From contig CASGVX010000005.1 in the NCBI GenBank assembly GCA_949346185.1, forward strand, positions 1-20,252: a stretch of DNA of 20,252 nucleotides, in the 5' to 3' direction. Shown in pieces: positions 1 to 7,467 of this stretch. The notes beneath the pieces are model-generated. The model was given only the letters and a program-made list of their open reading frames with translations, had not been told where the DNA came from and made no database searches. The DNA is from an uncultured Lachnospiraceae bacterium (GTDB taxonomy: Bacteria > Bacillota > Clostridia > Lachnospirales > Lachnospiraceae). The position numbers were made by a program, and so were the translations under genes. Within the stretch, counting starts at the first letter, position 1, and every line of letters starts with the position of its first letter.

Positions 1-107
1 ATTTCTATGCCTATTTCGTCTCCTATTTTTCTCGCTTCCAATTACGTCCAACTACATCGGCACAAACTGTTCCGCCTTGGATATCCCCCCTCGAAATCTT
101 TTCCCGG
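1..107. other. Left-edge region downstream of spoVAD, no gene assigned
   Basis: On the minus strand all three frames contain a stop within this stretch, and I see no SpoVAE-like start. One minus frame is open from about position 41 to the window edge, but it has only a weak TTG start and does not resemble SpoVAE. There is no terminator hairpin directly after spoVAD, so transcription may continue off the window. Confidence 0.4.
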
Positions 108-1181
108 TCACTTTTCCAGCATGACCCCATGGGCTATCCCGGGCACGCTATTCCCCTCGTTAAAACTAACCGGCGAGAGCAGAGCACCCGTAGGCACGAA
201 GAGCACCCGCTTCCACTCCCCGCTCTCCAGCATTTTCAATATATATCCCGCCAGCATCACTGCGCTGCAGCCACACCCGCTTCCTCCCGCCTGGGTATTT
301 TGCTCCCGGGAGTAGATTTCAATGCCGCAGTCCATGTACTGATCCGAGATATCATATCCCTTTGCCCGCACATAGTCTATGAGGATGTCTTTCCCCACCA
401 TTCCCAAATCCCCGGTAATAATCTTGTCATAATGTTCTGGCTGATAGCCGAAATCAATCAGGTTCTGAACAATGACATCACCCGCTGCAGGAGCCATGCA
501 TGCTCCCATGTTCATGCTATCCTTCACGCCAAAATCCACAATCTTCCCCGTGGTAATCCCCTTGATTTTGACCTTTCCTTCCTCTGCCATCGCTTCCTTG
601 CTGAGACTTTCGTTCTCCTCACGCTCCTCCAATTCCTGGCACCTCTTAGAGGCAGACAGCACCACCGCGCCACTGCCGGTCACCGTCCATGTGGCCGCTT
701 TAGGGCGCTGATTGCCATATCCCAGCGGAAAGCGGAACTGCTTCTCCGCACTGGCAAAATGACTGGAGGTGATTGCCACCACATGATCTGCAAATCCCCC
801 CTCCACGATCATGGCAGCCACCCCCAAAGACTCTCCCATGGTGGAACATGCGCCATACACGCCGAAAAGAGGGATGTCCAAATCAATCAAGCCAAAAGAG
901 GAAGCCATCAGCTGTCCCAGAAGATCCCCCGCCACCATATAGCGTATTTCGCTTTTACTCAGGCCGGATTTCTTAATTGCCAGTTCTGCCACTTTTCCCT
1001 GAAATTTTCCCTCCGCCTCCTCCCAAGTCTCTGCCCCCAGCTTGGCATCCTCCTCTATCACGTCAAAATATTGTCCGTAAGGCCCCTCGCCTTCTTTCTG
1101 ACTGACAATGGATGCTGCCCCTTTGATAACGGGCGGATTCTCAAAACAAATACTCTGTTTCCCTTTTTCCTTACAAGCCAT
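108..1181 (-). CDS. spoVAD: Stage V sporulation protein AD (SpoVAD)
   Basis: SpoVAD is the thiolase-fold, dipicolinic acid (DPA)-binding component of the SpoVA system, which moves Ca-DPA into the developing spore and out again at germination. The protein is 357 residues (Bacillus homologue about 338). It has the family N-terminus FENPPVIKGAASIV, a KEGEGP motif near residue 30, and YGACST with Cys112 at the position of the conserved family cysteine, followed by a glycine-rich thiolase-like core (AATWTVTGSGAVVLS) and a C-terminal half ending near GALLSP. An upstream in-frame ATG at 1214 exists. I chose 1181 because GGAGGG lies 8 nt before it and it gives the expected N-terminus apart from a short Cys/Lys-rich extension (ACKEKGKQ). 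In Bacillus it directly follows spoVAC; here it stands about 12 kb away, behind a terminator and its own sigma-G-like promoter. The neighbouring spoVAE is not in the window. Confidence 0.95.
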   Translation of the reverse strand: MACKEKGKQSICFENPPVIKGAASIVSQKEGEGPYGQYFDVIEEDAKLGAETWEEAEGKFQGKVAELAIKKSGLSKSEIRYMVAGDLLGQLMASSFGLIDLDIPLFGVYGACSTMGESLGVAAMIVEGGFADHVVAITSSHFASAEKQFRFPLGYGNQRPKAATWTVTGSGAVVLSASKRCQELEEREENESLSKEAMAEEGKVKIKGITTGKIVDFGVKDSMNMGACMAPAAGDVIVQNLIDFGYQPEHYDKIITGDLGMVGKDILIDYVRAKGYDISDQYMDCGIEIYSREQNTQAGGSGCGCSAVMLAGYILKMLESGEWKRVLFVPTGALLSPVSFNEGNSVPGIAHGVMLEK

Positions 1182-1211
1182 ACAAACATCCCTCCATTTT
1201 GTTTTTAATAC

Positions 1212-1241
1212 CATTATGGCTCGGATTTACCAAAATTATAC
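1212..1241 (-). promoter_or_regulatory. Sigma-G-type promoter for spoVAD
   Basis: On the minus strand there is a -35 GTATA (1237-1241), an 18-nt spacer and a -10 CATAATG (1212-1218). The established sigma-G consensus is close to GHATR, 17-18 nt, CATWHTA, so only the last -10 base differs. Transcription would begin about 25 nt before the spoVAD ATG. The promoter lies between the RND terminator and spoVAD, where one is needed. A sigma-F reading (15-nt spacing) fits clearly worse. Confidence 0.65.
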
Positions 1242-1244
1242 TCC

Positions 1245-1274
1245 AAAAAAGGGAATGCAAATCAATGCATTCCC
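1245..1274 (-). terminator. Rho-independent terminator of the RND gene
   Basis: A perfect 9-bp stem (GGGAATGCA / TGCATTCCC, 1251-1259 and 1266-1274) with a 6-nt loop is followed on the minus strand by six T residues (1245-1250). It begins 25 nt after the RND stop codon and separates that gene from spoVAD. Confidence 0.9.
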
Positions 1275-1298
1275 TCTTAAAAAAGCCTACGAACCCAT

Positions 1299-4200
1299 TT
1301 ATACGATATCGTCCACCTCGTCCAGAGAATCCTCGTCTCCCAAATCTATCTTTTTCAATTTCCTGCGATAGAAGATATCATAGAACACGGGTACGATAAA
1401 CAGGGTCATCAGTGTGGCATACGCCAATCCGCCGATAGTGACAATCGCCATTCCCCTGCCCATGGCCGCCGTGGAATCCGTGCTCACCGCCATAACTGAC
1501 ATGGCGAGGATTGTGGTCAGGGCCGTCATGAGAATGGGGCGCATGCGGGTCTTTCCAGTCTCCACTAGGGCATCTCTTTTCTCTACGCCGCTCAGCCGCA
1601 CCTTATTGACATAATCCACAAACACGATACCGTTATTTACCACCACGCCAGACAGCACTAGGAATCCCATCATGGCCATGACGGAAAGCTGCTCCCCGGT
1701 AATGAGCAGCGCCAGCAAGCCTCCGGTAAATGCCAGAGGAATTGTCAGGAGAACGATGAAGGGCGATAGCAGTCCCTGAAACTGCGCCACCATGATTAAA
1801 TATACCAATACGATGGCTAGGACTATCATCTGCAGCATGCTGGTGACCATTTCCATATTCGTCTCTGACTCTCCGCCAATCTCCAGAGTGTAGCCATCGG
1901 GCGCCTTGTATTTATCTAGCTTTTTCTGCAAGTCTCTGGTAAGCAGCGTGGTATTGTATCCATCCTTTGTCTCCGCACTCACCCGAATATAATTCACCAG
2001 ATTATCCCTAGTGAGGGAGGCCACGCCATTCTTCTCCTCCATCTTCGCAAACTCGCTTAATTTATGCTTTTCCTTCTTCTGCTCTCCCTTATCGTTCGTC
2101 TTCGTAGTCTCGAACTTATAGTTCATCAGGTTGGATGTATTCAGTTCCTCCCTGTCGTCCACGATTTTCACCTCGTACTCCTCGTCATCCATGGTGAGGG
2201 TGGTGGACTTCTTTTCCGTGGTGAGCTTTCCGGAAAGTTCTTGGTATACTTGAGCCACTGTAAGCCCCAACCGCATGGCCTTATCCTTATTCACCCTGAT
2301 AGCCACGACCTTGTCTCCATCCTCCTGCCCATTCTCCGGCTCCTTGAAGCCTTTCATGTCCCTAACCATTCCCATTACGTCTTCGCTGATCTTCACCAGT
2401 TTCTCCGTGTCCTTTCCGAAGATATTCACTTCCAGTCCGGATCCCATCATACTAGACATATCCATGTTGGAATCCGATACCTGAAACTCCTGACATTCAT
2501 ACTTCTGGAAGATTTTCTCCAGCTTTGACGCAATTTTTTTATTATCATTGGCATATTCTTCTTTCAGCAGAAGCATAAAACTGAACTGCTTGTCGGCATT
2601 GGCAGAGGACATGGTCATGACGCTGCCCTTCATAACGCCCACCTTATCCACGCCTTTGATCTTCTGCATGTCAGCAGAGATCTTATCAGCCAGCGCATAA
2701 TCTTCCTCCTGAGACGTCTCCGCATCCATAGTCAAAGCGGCAGAGAGCTGCTCGCTTCCCATGTCCGGTACAAATACGATTCCCATCCTAGTCACCTGCC
2801 AGATAGAGAAGATCAATAACGCCACGGCCGCCACAATGGGCACGAACTTAAAGCGCAAGCAGAATCGCAACACCCGCTCATACACTGCCGTAATGGCATC
2901 AAATACGCGATGTTTCCGCTCTTTATCTTTCTTTAGCAGCGTGGAGCCCATGCAGGGAACCAGCGTCAAAGCCACCACGAGGCTCGCCGTCAGGCTGTAG
3001 CCGATAGTCAGGCACATATCCTGCATGATCTGCCTGGTCATGCCCTCCGTAAAGACGATGGGAAGGAAGACGCAGATGGTAGTCAATGTGGAGGAAAACA
3101 CCGCCCCCGCCACTTGATTCGCCCCCATCACTGCGGCTCTGGCGGCGGACACGCCCTTGCTCCTTAGCCGGTAGATATTCTCTATCACCACGATGGAGTT
3201 ATCCACCAGCATGCCCACGCCCAAGGCCAAGCCGGACAGGGAGATGATGTTCAGCGTAATATTGGTGAAATACATCAGCACCACAGCAAATAACACGCTG
3301 AGAGGAATGCTGAAGGCTACCACCACCGTGGGGCGCACATCCCTCAGGAACACAATCAGCACCAGAATCGCCAAGACGGCTCCCCATAATAGGTTCGACA
3401 GCACATTGTCCACAATCAGCTCGATGTACTCCCCCTGATCCATCAGATTGGTAAATCGCAGTCCCTTGTATTTCTTCTGCAATTCCTGCATCTTCTTATT
3501 GCAGTCCTTTGACACATCGGAAGTGCCCGCCGTACTGGACTTCGATATGCTGAGAAGCAGGGCATCATTTCCATTCACCCGCCCATAGGACTCTTCCGCA
3601 TTGTCTATCAACGTCACGTCTGCCACATCTGAGAGATGGATGTCTCCGATATCATCAATCTTGCACAATACCGTCTCCTTCATGGCGTCCACGCTGTCGT
3701 ACTCATCCCCCACCTTAATCAGGTACTGGGTATTATCCTCGCTAATGTATCCGGCAGGCATGGAAAAGTTTTCTGCCATGAGAATGCCGGAAATCTTCTC
3801 CATAGTAAGGAGATTATCCAGATTGGCATTTTTCAGGGCCTCTTTCCTGGACTTCTTGTAGGAATCCATCCCCGCTTCCAATTCTTTCTCGCTATTTTTT
3901 ATCGTATTCTTGGCACTGCTCATCTGGGCGTTGGCAGACCCAAAGGCTGCTGCCGCCGTGATTTTACCGGCCTCGATCTCCTCGTATTTCCCCTCTGCCT
4001 TCTTGATGGATTTCTCCACCTGCTTCAGCACATTTTCCGCCACCACGATCTCAGTCTTCAAATTGCCCAGAGCCGTGTCAATCTGAGGAATCCTCACCTT
4101 CACAATCTGGTACAGGGACTGCAGGTTCTTCTTCGTCATCTGCTTTGCCACCTTGCTCTGCCCCTGCTTGGCGAGGAGCTTCTTATAAGCGCTCAGCTTG

Positions 4201-5384
4201 GAGGGACTGTCAATGGCATCTTTCACATTCTTAGGCAGGGCATCCGCTTGGCTCTTTGTCTGGCTCTTCGCCTGCTCTCCCGCCTGAGCCTTTGCCGCCT
4301 CCTTGATGGCAGAGGCTGCGCTTTCCGGCAGTTTATTCAAATATGTATTGACATTGTCCCCATCGACCTTTACCTTTACGCCCTGGCTATCCATCTGGCT
4401 CTGCACCACCGCTATCAAAATCTGCTGATAGATGGCCTGATATATCTGCTGGTAGGCTGCACCCCCCTCCCGGAAGGTCGCCTGCACTGCTGCAAATCCC
4501 TTGTTCATTCCATTGTAGGACGACACAATCTTGTTCTTGCTGTAGGCTTTCTTTTCTGCCTTCAGGGCAGACTGCTTCGCCTTCAGGCTGGTGAGTTCGG
4601 AAGAGTACGCCTGCTTGGTGGCAAGGGCTTCCGTCATCATCTTGCTATACTTTGCAAGTTCCGTAGATTGCTTTTCCTGCTGGGAAGTCAGCTTATCCTG
4701 CTGGGAGTCCAGTTTGTCTTTTCCCTCATCCAGCTTCTTCTTTGCCTTGTCTAATTTTTTCTTTGCCTTGGCTAGTGTCTTGTTGGTCTTTTCCAGCACC
4801 TTTCCATTGATCTCGTCAATCTTATCCTGATTCAGCTTGACCTCCACGGACTTTTCCACCATGCCGGAAAGCCCTACGCTGGCCACGCCATCCTCCCGCT
4901 CCAGTTCCGGAACCACCTGATCCTCAACAAATTTGGAAAGTTCGTAGCCCTTCTTGCCATCATAGTCAACACTTGCCATCATGGTAGCCATCATATCTGC
5001 TGAAATCTCCATGATCATGGGCTTTCCTGCTGTATCCGGCAGTTCAATCTGATTCACTGCGGAGGACACCTTGACCATCGCCGCATCCATATTGGTATCT
5101 TCCTCGAACTCCAGAGAAACCATGCTGGAATTTTCCGAGGAAGTGGAAGTGACATTCTTCACGCCGTTGACCATGCCCACGGTGCTTTCCATCATCTCTG
5201 TAATTTCTGTCTCCACCTTTTCCGGCGAAGCGCCGGGATAGGTTGTGATTACAATCATGTAGGGCATATTCATATGGGGCAGGAAGTCTGTGGTCATCTT
5301 CGTAAAACTCACATATCCCAGCACCAGAAGGATAATCACCCCCACCAAAACCACAAAAGGTTTCTTTACGCTAAATTTTGGCAT
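1299..5384 (-). CDS. RND-family efflux transporter with large coiled-coil insertion
   Basis: This is a proton-driven RND permease of the AcrB/SwrC (HAE) type, a trimeric inner-membrane exporter of amphiphilic compounds. It is 1361 residues, against about 1030-1050 for AcrB-like proteins. In order it shows: TM1 (about 10-28), the first porter subdomain with DFLPHMNMPYM and YPGASPEKVE, an inserted Lys/Gln/Ala-rich coiled-coil region (about 195-525), resumption of the porter domain (ISGILMAENFSMPAG), and TM2-TM6 with VFLRDVRPT. TM4 reads GMLVDNSIVVIENI, so Asp728 is kept and the second AcrB aspartate position is Asn729. The second half repeats the architecture, with MVAQFQGLLSPFIVLLTIPL and VVVNNGIVFVDY. 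The start at 5384 has GGAAGAGGG upstream. No membrane-fusion adaptor or local regulator is adjacent. It has its own promoter, structured leader and terminator. Substrates cannot be read from the sequence. Confidence 0.93.
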   Translation of the reverse strand: MPKFSVKKPFVVLVGVIILLVLGYVSFTKMTTDFLPHMNMPYMIVITTYPGASPEKVETEITEMMESTVGMVNGVKNVTSTSSENSSMVSLEFEEDTNMDAAMVKVSSAVNQIELPDTAGKPMIMEISADMMATMMASVDYDGKKGYELSKFVEDQVVPELEREDGVASVGLSGMVEKSVEVKLNQDKIDEINGKVLEKTNKTLAKAKKKLDKAKKKLDEGKDKLDSQQDKLTSQQEKQSTELAKYSKMMTEALATKQAYSSELTSLKAKQSALKAEKKAYSKNKIVSSYNGMNKGFAAVQATFREGGAAYQQIYQAIYQQILIAVVQSQMDSQGVKVKVDGDNVNTYLNKLPESAASAIKEAAKAQAGEQAKSQTKSQADALPKNVKDAIDSPSKLSAYKKLLAKQGQSKVAKQMTKKNLQSLYQIVKVRIPQIDTALGNLKTEIVVAENVLKQVEKSIKKAEGKYEEIEAGKITAAAAFGSANAQMSSAKNTIKNSEKELEAGMDSYKKSRKEALKNANLDNLLTMEKISGILMAENFSMPAGYISEDNTQYLIKVGDEYDSVDAMKETVLCKIDDIGDIHLSDVADVTLIDNAEESYGRVNGNDALLLSISKSSTAGTSDVSKDCNKKMQELQKKYKGLRFTNLMDQGEYIELIVDNVLSNLLWGAVLAILVLIVFLRDVRPTVVVAFSIPLSVLFAVVLMYFTNITLNIISLSGLALGVGMLVDNSIVVIENIYRLRSKGVSAARAAVMGANQVAGAVFSSTLTTICVFLPIVFTEGMTRQIMQDMCLTIGYSLTASLVVALTLVPCMGSTLLKKDKERKHRVFDAITAVYERVLRFCLRFKFVPIVAAVALLIFSIWQVTRMGIVFVPDMGSEQLSAALTMDAETSQEEDYALADKISADMQKIKGVDKVGVMKGSVMTMSSANADKQFSFMLLLKEEYANDNKKIASKLEKIFQKYECQEFQVSDSNMDMSSMMGSGLEVNIFGKDTEKLVKISEDVMGMVRDMKGFKEPENGQEDGDKVVAIRVNKDKAMRLGLTVAQVYQELSGKLTTEKKSTTLTMDDEEYEVKIVDDREELNTSNLMNYKFETTKTNDKGEQKKEKHKLSEFAKMEEKNGVASLTRDNLVNYIRVSAETKDGYNTTLLTRDLQKKLDKYKAPDGYTLEIGGESETNMEMVTSMLQMIVLAIVLVYLIMVAQFQGLLSPFIVLLTIPLAFTGGLLALLITGEQLSVMAMMGFLVLSGVVVNNGIVFVDYVNKVRLSGVEKRDALVETGKTRMRPILMTALTTILAMSVMAVSTDSTAAMGRGMAIVTIGGLAYATLMTLFIVPVFYDIFYRRKLKKIDLGDEDSLDEVDDIV

Positions 5385-5401
5385 TTCCCTCTTCCTTTCT
5401 C

Positions 5402-5443
5402 TAAGGAACTGTTGATAACTGCGTATTTTTTAACAGTTCCTTA
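5402..5443 (-). repeat. 12-bp inverted repeat in the RND leader
   Basis: TAAGGAACTGTT (5402-5413) is matched by its exact reverse complement AACAGTTCCTTA (5432-5443) around an 18-nt loop. In the transcript the hairpin would end about 17 nt before the RND start, just ahead of the Shine-Dalgarno region. No T-tract follows it on the minus strand, so it is not an ordinary terminator. A second CAGTT copy in the loop could pair with the same AACTG, giving an alternative fold. It may be a translational control element, an operator or a dispersed palindrome. Confidence 0.7.
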
Positions 5444-5504
5444 TCTAAATGATTCCGCAAAATCAAAGTCATTTGATCATACGCCTTTGTACCACTCACA
5501 TAAT

Positions 5505-5533
5505 ACAATAGTGCAAATCCTCTCCACTGTCAA
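5505..5533 (-). promoter_or_regulatory. Sigma-A promoter for the RND gene
   Basis: On the minus strand there is a perfect -35 TTGACA (5528-5533), a 17-nt spacer and a -10 TATTGT (5505-5510). This predicts a leader of roughly 110 nt before the ATG at 5384, which contains the 12-bp inverted repeat. Confidence 0.8.
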
Positions 5534-5559
5534 CCCAATTATGCTATTCGCTGCACTAT

Positions 5560-5606
5560 ATGGGTGTTACTATTTACAGTAACATAAAACTATAGTATAC
5601 ACCCAT
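5560..5606 (-). promoter_or_regulatory. Nested dyad upstream of the RND promoter
   Basis: Two dyads are nested here. The inner one is GTTACT/AGTAAC around 6 nt (5566-5583), and the outer one is ATGGGTGT/ACACCCAT (5560-5567 and 5599-5606). The block sits between the end of the S66 peptidase gene (5618) and the RND -35 box (5533). It has the position of an upstream operator. It could instead be a weak 3' end structure for the preceding operon, although no T-tract follows. Confidence 0.4.
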
Positions 5607-5617
5607 CCCCCATATAA

Positions 5618-6643
5618 TTACAAGAAAAAATAGGAAATAGAAATGTCGTTCCCTGCGGCCTCCACCTTTCCATAGGCGCCATTCACCATAGGCATCATGG
5701 GGGGAATATGTCCGATATCCACATCCATCACAATGGGCACTTGGTATTTCTCCAAGATGCCAGTCACAGCCCGGTACTGATCCAGCCCGAAGAGTTCCTC
5801 CCCATGGCACATGGGCCTGCCGAAGAGAAAGCCCTTCACATGCCGGAACCACCCTGCATGATCCAGCTGCCACAATGTCCTGCGGATGTCCATCACATTC
5901 AGCTCGCAAGCCTCCATATACCAAACGATACCGTCCTCCTGATACTTATCAGCAAATTCCGCCACCCTGTCATACCTTGTGCCAACCAACTTGCCAAGGC
6001 AGTCCAGGCAGCCCCCCAGCAATCTCCCCTCCATGGATGCATAGGGCTGCTCCTGATGTATTTTCAGGATTCTTGGCTCTGTCACATGATATGGCTCCAG
6101 CGGGTGCGCCTCGTCCTTCTTTGATTCCCTCTCCCACAGGGGATATCCCGACACACGGTTTCGATCCCCTGTCAAAATCCCCATAAGATCCTCAAGGGAA
6201 GCGTGCCATGGCTCCATCCCAAAAGCCGGGGCGCATGGTCCATAGATGGATGCCACGTCACAGAGGGTGGCGAGAAGGAAGGTGAGATTGGTATTATCCG
6301 AATACCCCACATACCATTTCGGCTCTGCCTGCCTAATCCCCTCAAAATCCACGTAATCCAATACCTCGCACATCAATTCCCCGCCGCCGCAGGAAAAAAT
6401 CGCCTTCCCCGGCTTCCGAATGAAGAAGTCATTCACTTCCTCCCCGCATCTTTCCGGGGTATTGCTGATGCCAATCCCCCTGCCCTCATAACAATTCGGC
6501 CCCAGCGCAAGTTCATATCCCAGCGAGTGGAATTTCTTCTGGGCATTGTCAAAGGCACTGCGGTAAGGCTGGATATTGCAGCCGAAAGAAGGCGCAATAA
6601 ATCCTATCGTATCATTCTTCTTCAAGAAATCTGGTATCCTCAT
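5618..6643 (-). CDS. S66-family LD-carboxypeptidase / MccF-like serine peptidase
   Basis: Family S66 enzymes either cleave the terminal D-Ala from murein tetrapeptides (LdcA) or hydrolyse the acyl-sulfamoyl or peptidyl-nucleotide antibiotic microcin C (MccF). The 341-residue product shows the N-terminal strand DTIGFIAPSFG, the catalytic serine in GYSDNTN (Ser115), and the Glu and His of the Ser-Glu-His triad in WYMEACEL (Glu244) and DIGHIPP (His312). The start is taken at 6643 because AAGGAG lies 6-7 nt upstream and the family core begins at once; the frame is open about 75 nt further up, but that part is low-complexity and off-family. There is no signal peptide, so it acts in the cytoplasm. 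It follows the CxxCxxCC gene by 90 nt without a terminator. Sequence alone does not separate a murein-recycling role from an antibiotic-resistance role. Confidence 0.9.
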   Translation of the reverse strand: MRIPDFLKKNDTIGFIAPSFGCNIQPYRSAFDNAQKKFHSLGYELALGPNCYEGRGIGISNTPERCGEEVNDFFIRKPGKAIFSCGGGELMCEVLDYVDFEGIRQAEPKWYVGYSDNTNLTFLLATLCDVASIYGPCAPAFGMEPWHASLEDLMGILTGDRNRVSGYPLWERESKKDEAHPLEPYHVTEPRILKIHQEQPYASMEGRLLGGCLDCLGKLVGTRYDRVAEFADKYQEDGIVWYMEACELNVMDIRRTLWQLDHAGWFRHVKGFLFGRPMCHGEELFGLDQYRAVTGILEKYQVPIVMDVDIGHIPPMMPMVNGAYGKVEAAGNDISISYFFL

Positions 6644-6733
6644 CTGATTCTCCTTCCTTTTTTTGTGCAGTCGCGCATATCGCATGACGCAAATGGTTCC
6701 ACCGCAGCTGCAGCACATGGCGGCTTCATGGCT

Positions 6734-7399
6734 TTATGCCATCCCCAGCACAGCCTTGGCTTTTGCCAATCGCTCCTCGAACTGTTGATAAAAATCCCTC
6801 TTATCATAGGGTGCCACGAAGAAATTCTGCAGCACATACATATTGCAATTCTTCAGCACTTCCCCCTCCATGTCCCTGGCATTCTCCTGAATCCCCTTGC
6901 AGAAATAATGCCACTGGATAATAAACCCTTCATACCTATCCAAATCAGAAATCTCCAGCCATTTGCTAATCTTTACCTTGGAACGATTCCTCACATGACA
7001 CTCCTCCGTCTGCAGGAAATAAGAAAAGCCACCATCCTCGTACAGCCGCCCCATCGGAAAGAGACGGCACATGCCCGGACGAAAGGCGTGGATGCTGCAT
7101 CGCCCCTCCCCATTTAAAAAGGAGCATCCAGCCTCCTCATTTTCAATCTGCATATGGGGCAGTATCAAGCCATCCACCACCCCCAACGCCACCCGATTCC
7201 CCTCCATCAATGCCTGAAAGGAGCAGTCCAAATGGCTGGTAAGCATAAAGACATCCCATGGGTCCAGCACGATGCTGTCCCCCACATTATGGCAGCAAGC
7301 GCTGCATCCTGCGCACTCGCCACATCCCAATTTTGCCATATCGCTCCGACGGTATTTCCTCCCATCGGAAATATCCTCCATATTCACATGACGCTCCAT
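6734..7399 (-). CDS. YkgJ-type CxxCxxCC cysteine-cluster protein
   Basis: The 221-residue protein has a dense cysteine cluster near the N-terminus (Cys26, 29, 32, 35, 36 in CGECAGCSACC) and a second set in GCSFLNGEGRCSIHAFRPGMCRLFPMGR. This is the pattern of the PF03692/YkgJ family of putative Zn or Fe-S binding proteins, which have no settled enzymatic role. The rest is charged and soluble, ending in a helical segment (FEERLAKAKAVLGM). The start at 7399 has a GGAAG-type Shine-Dalgarno upstream. It lies 68 nt downstream of a second protein of the same broad cysteine-cluster superfamily and 90 nt upstream of the S66 peptidase, with no terminator on either side, so the three are probably one operon. 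Confidence 0.82.
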   Translation of the reverse strand: MERHVNMEDISDGRKYRRSDMAKLGCGECAGCSACCHNVGDSIVLDPWDVFMLTSHLDCSFQALMEGNRVALGVVDGLILPHMQIENEEAGCSFLNGEGRCSIHAFRPGMCRLFPMGRLYEDGGFSYFLQTEECHVRNRSKVKISKWLEISDLDRYEGFIIQWHYFCKGIQENARDMEGEVLKNCNMYVLQNFFVAPYDKRDFYQQFEERLAKAKAVLGMA

Positions 7400-7467
7400 G
7401 TCCCACTTCCTTCCTCATCTATATCAAGCCTGTTCCATTGGCATCTACCTGTACTCCAACTCCTCCT

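Noticed and set aside
1..107. Start of spoVAE downstream of spoVAD
   Set aside because: Every frame has a stop and none shows the SpoVAE N-terminus; any such gene must start outside the window.
129..1208. Plus-strand open frame of 359 codons
   Set aside because: It is antisense to spoVAD, which has clear homology, a promoter and a ribosome site.
3636..4754. Plus-strand open frame of 372 codons
   Set aside because: It lies opposite the RND coiled-coil region; its Leu/His-rich sequence is the mirror of Lys/Gln-rich codons.
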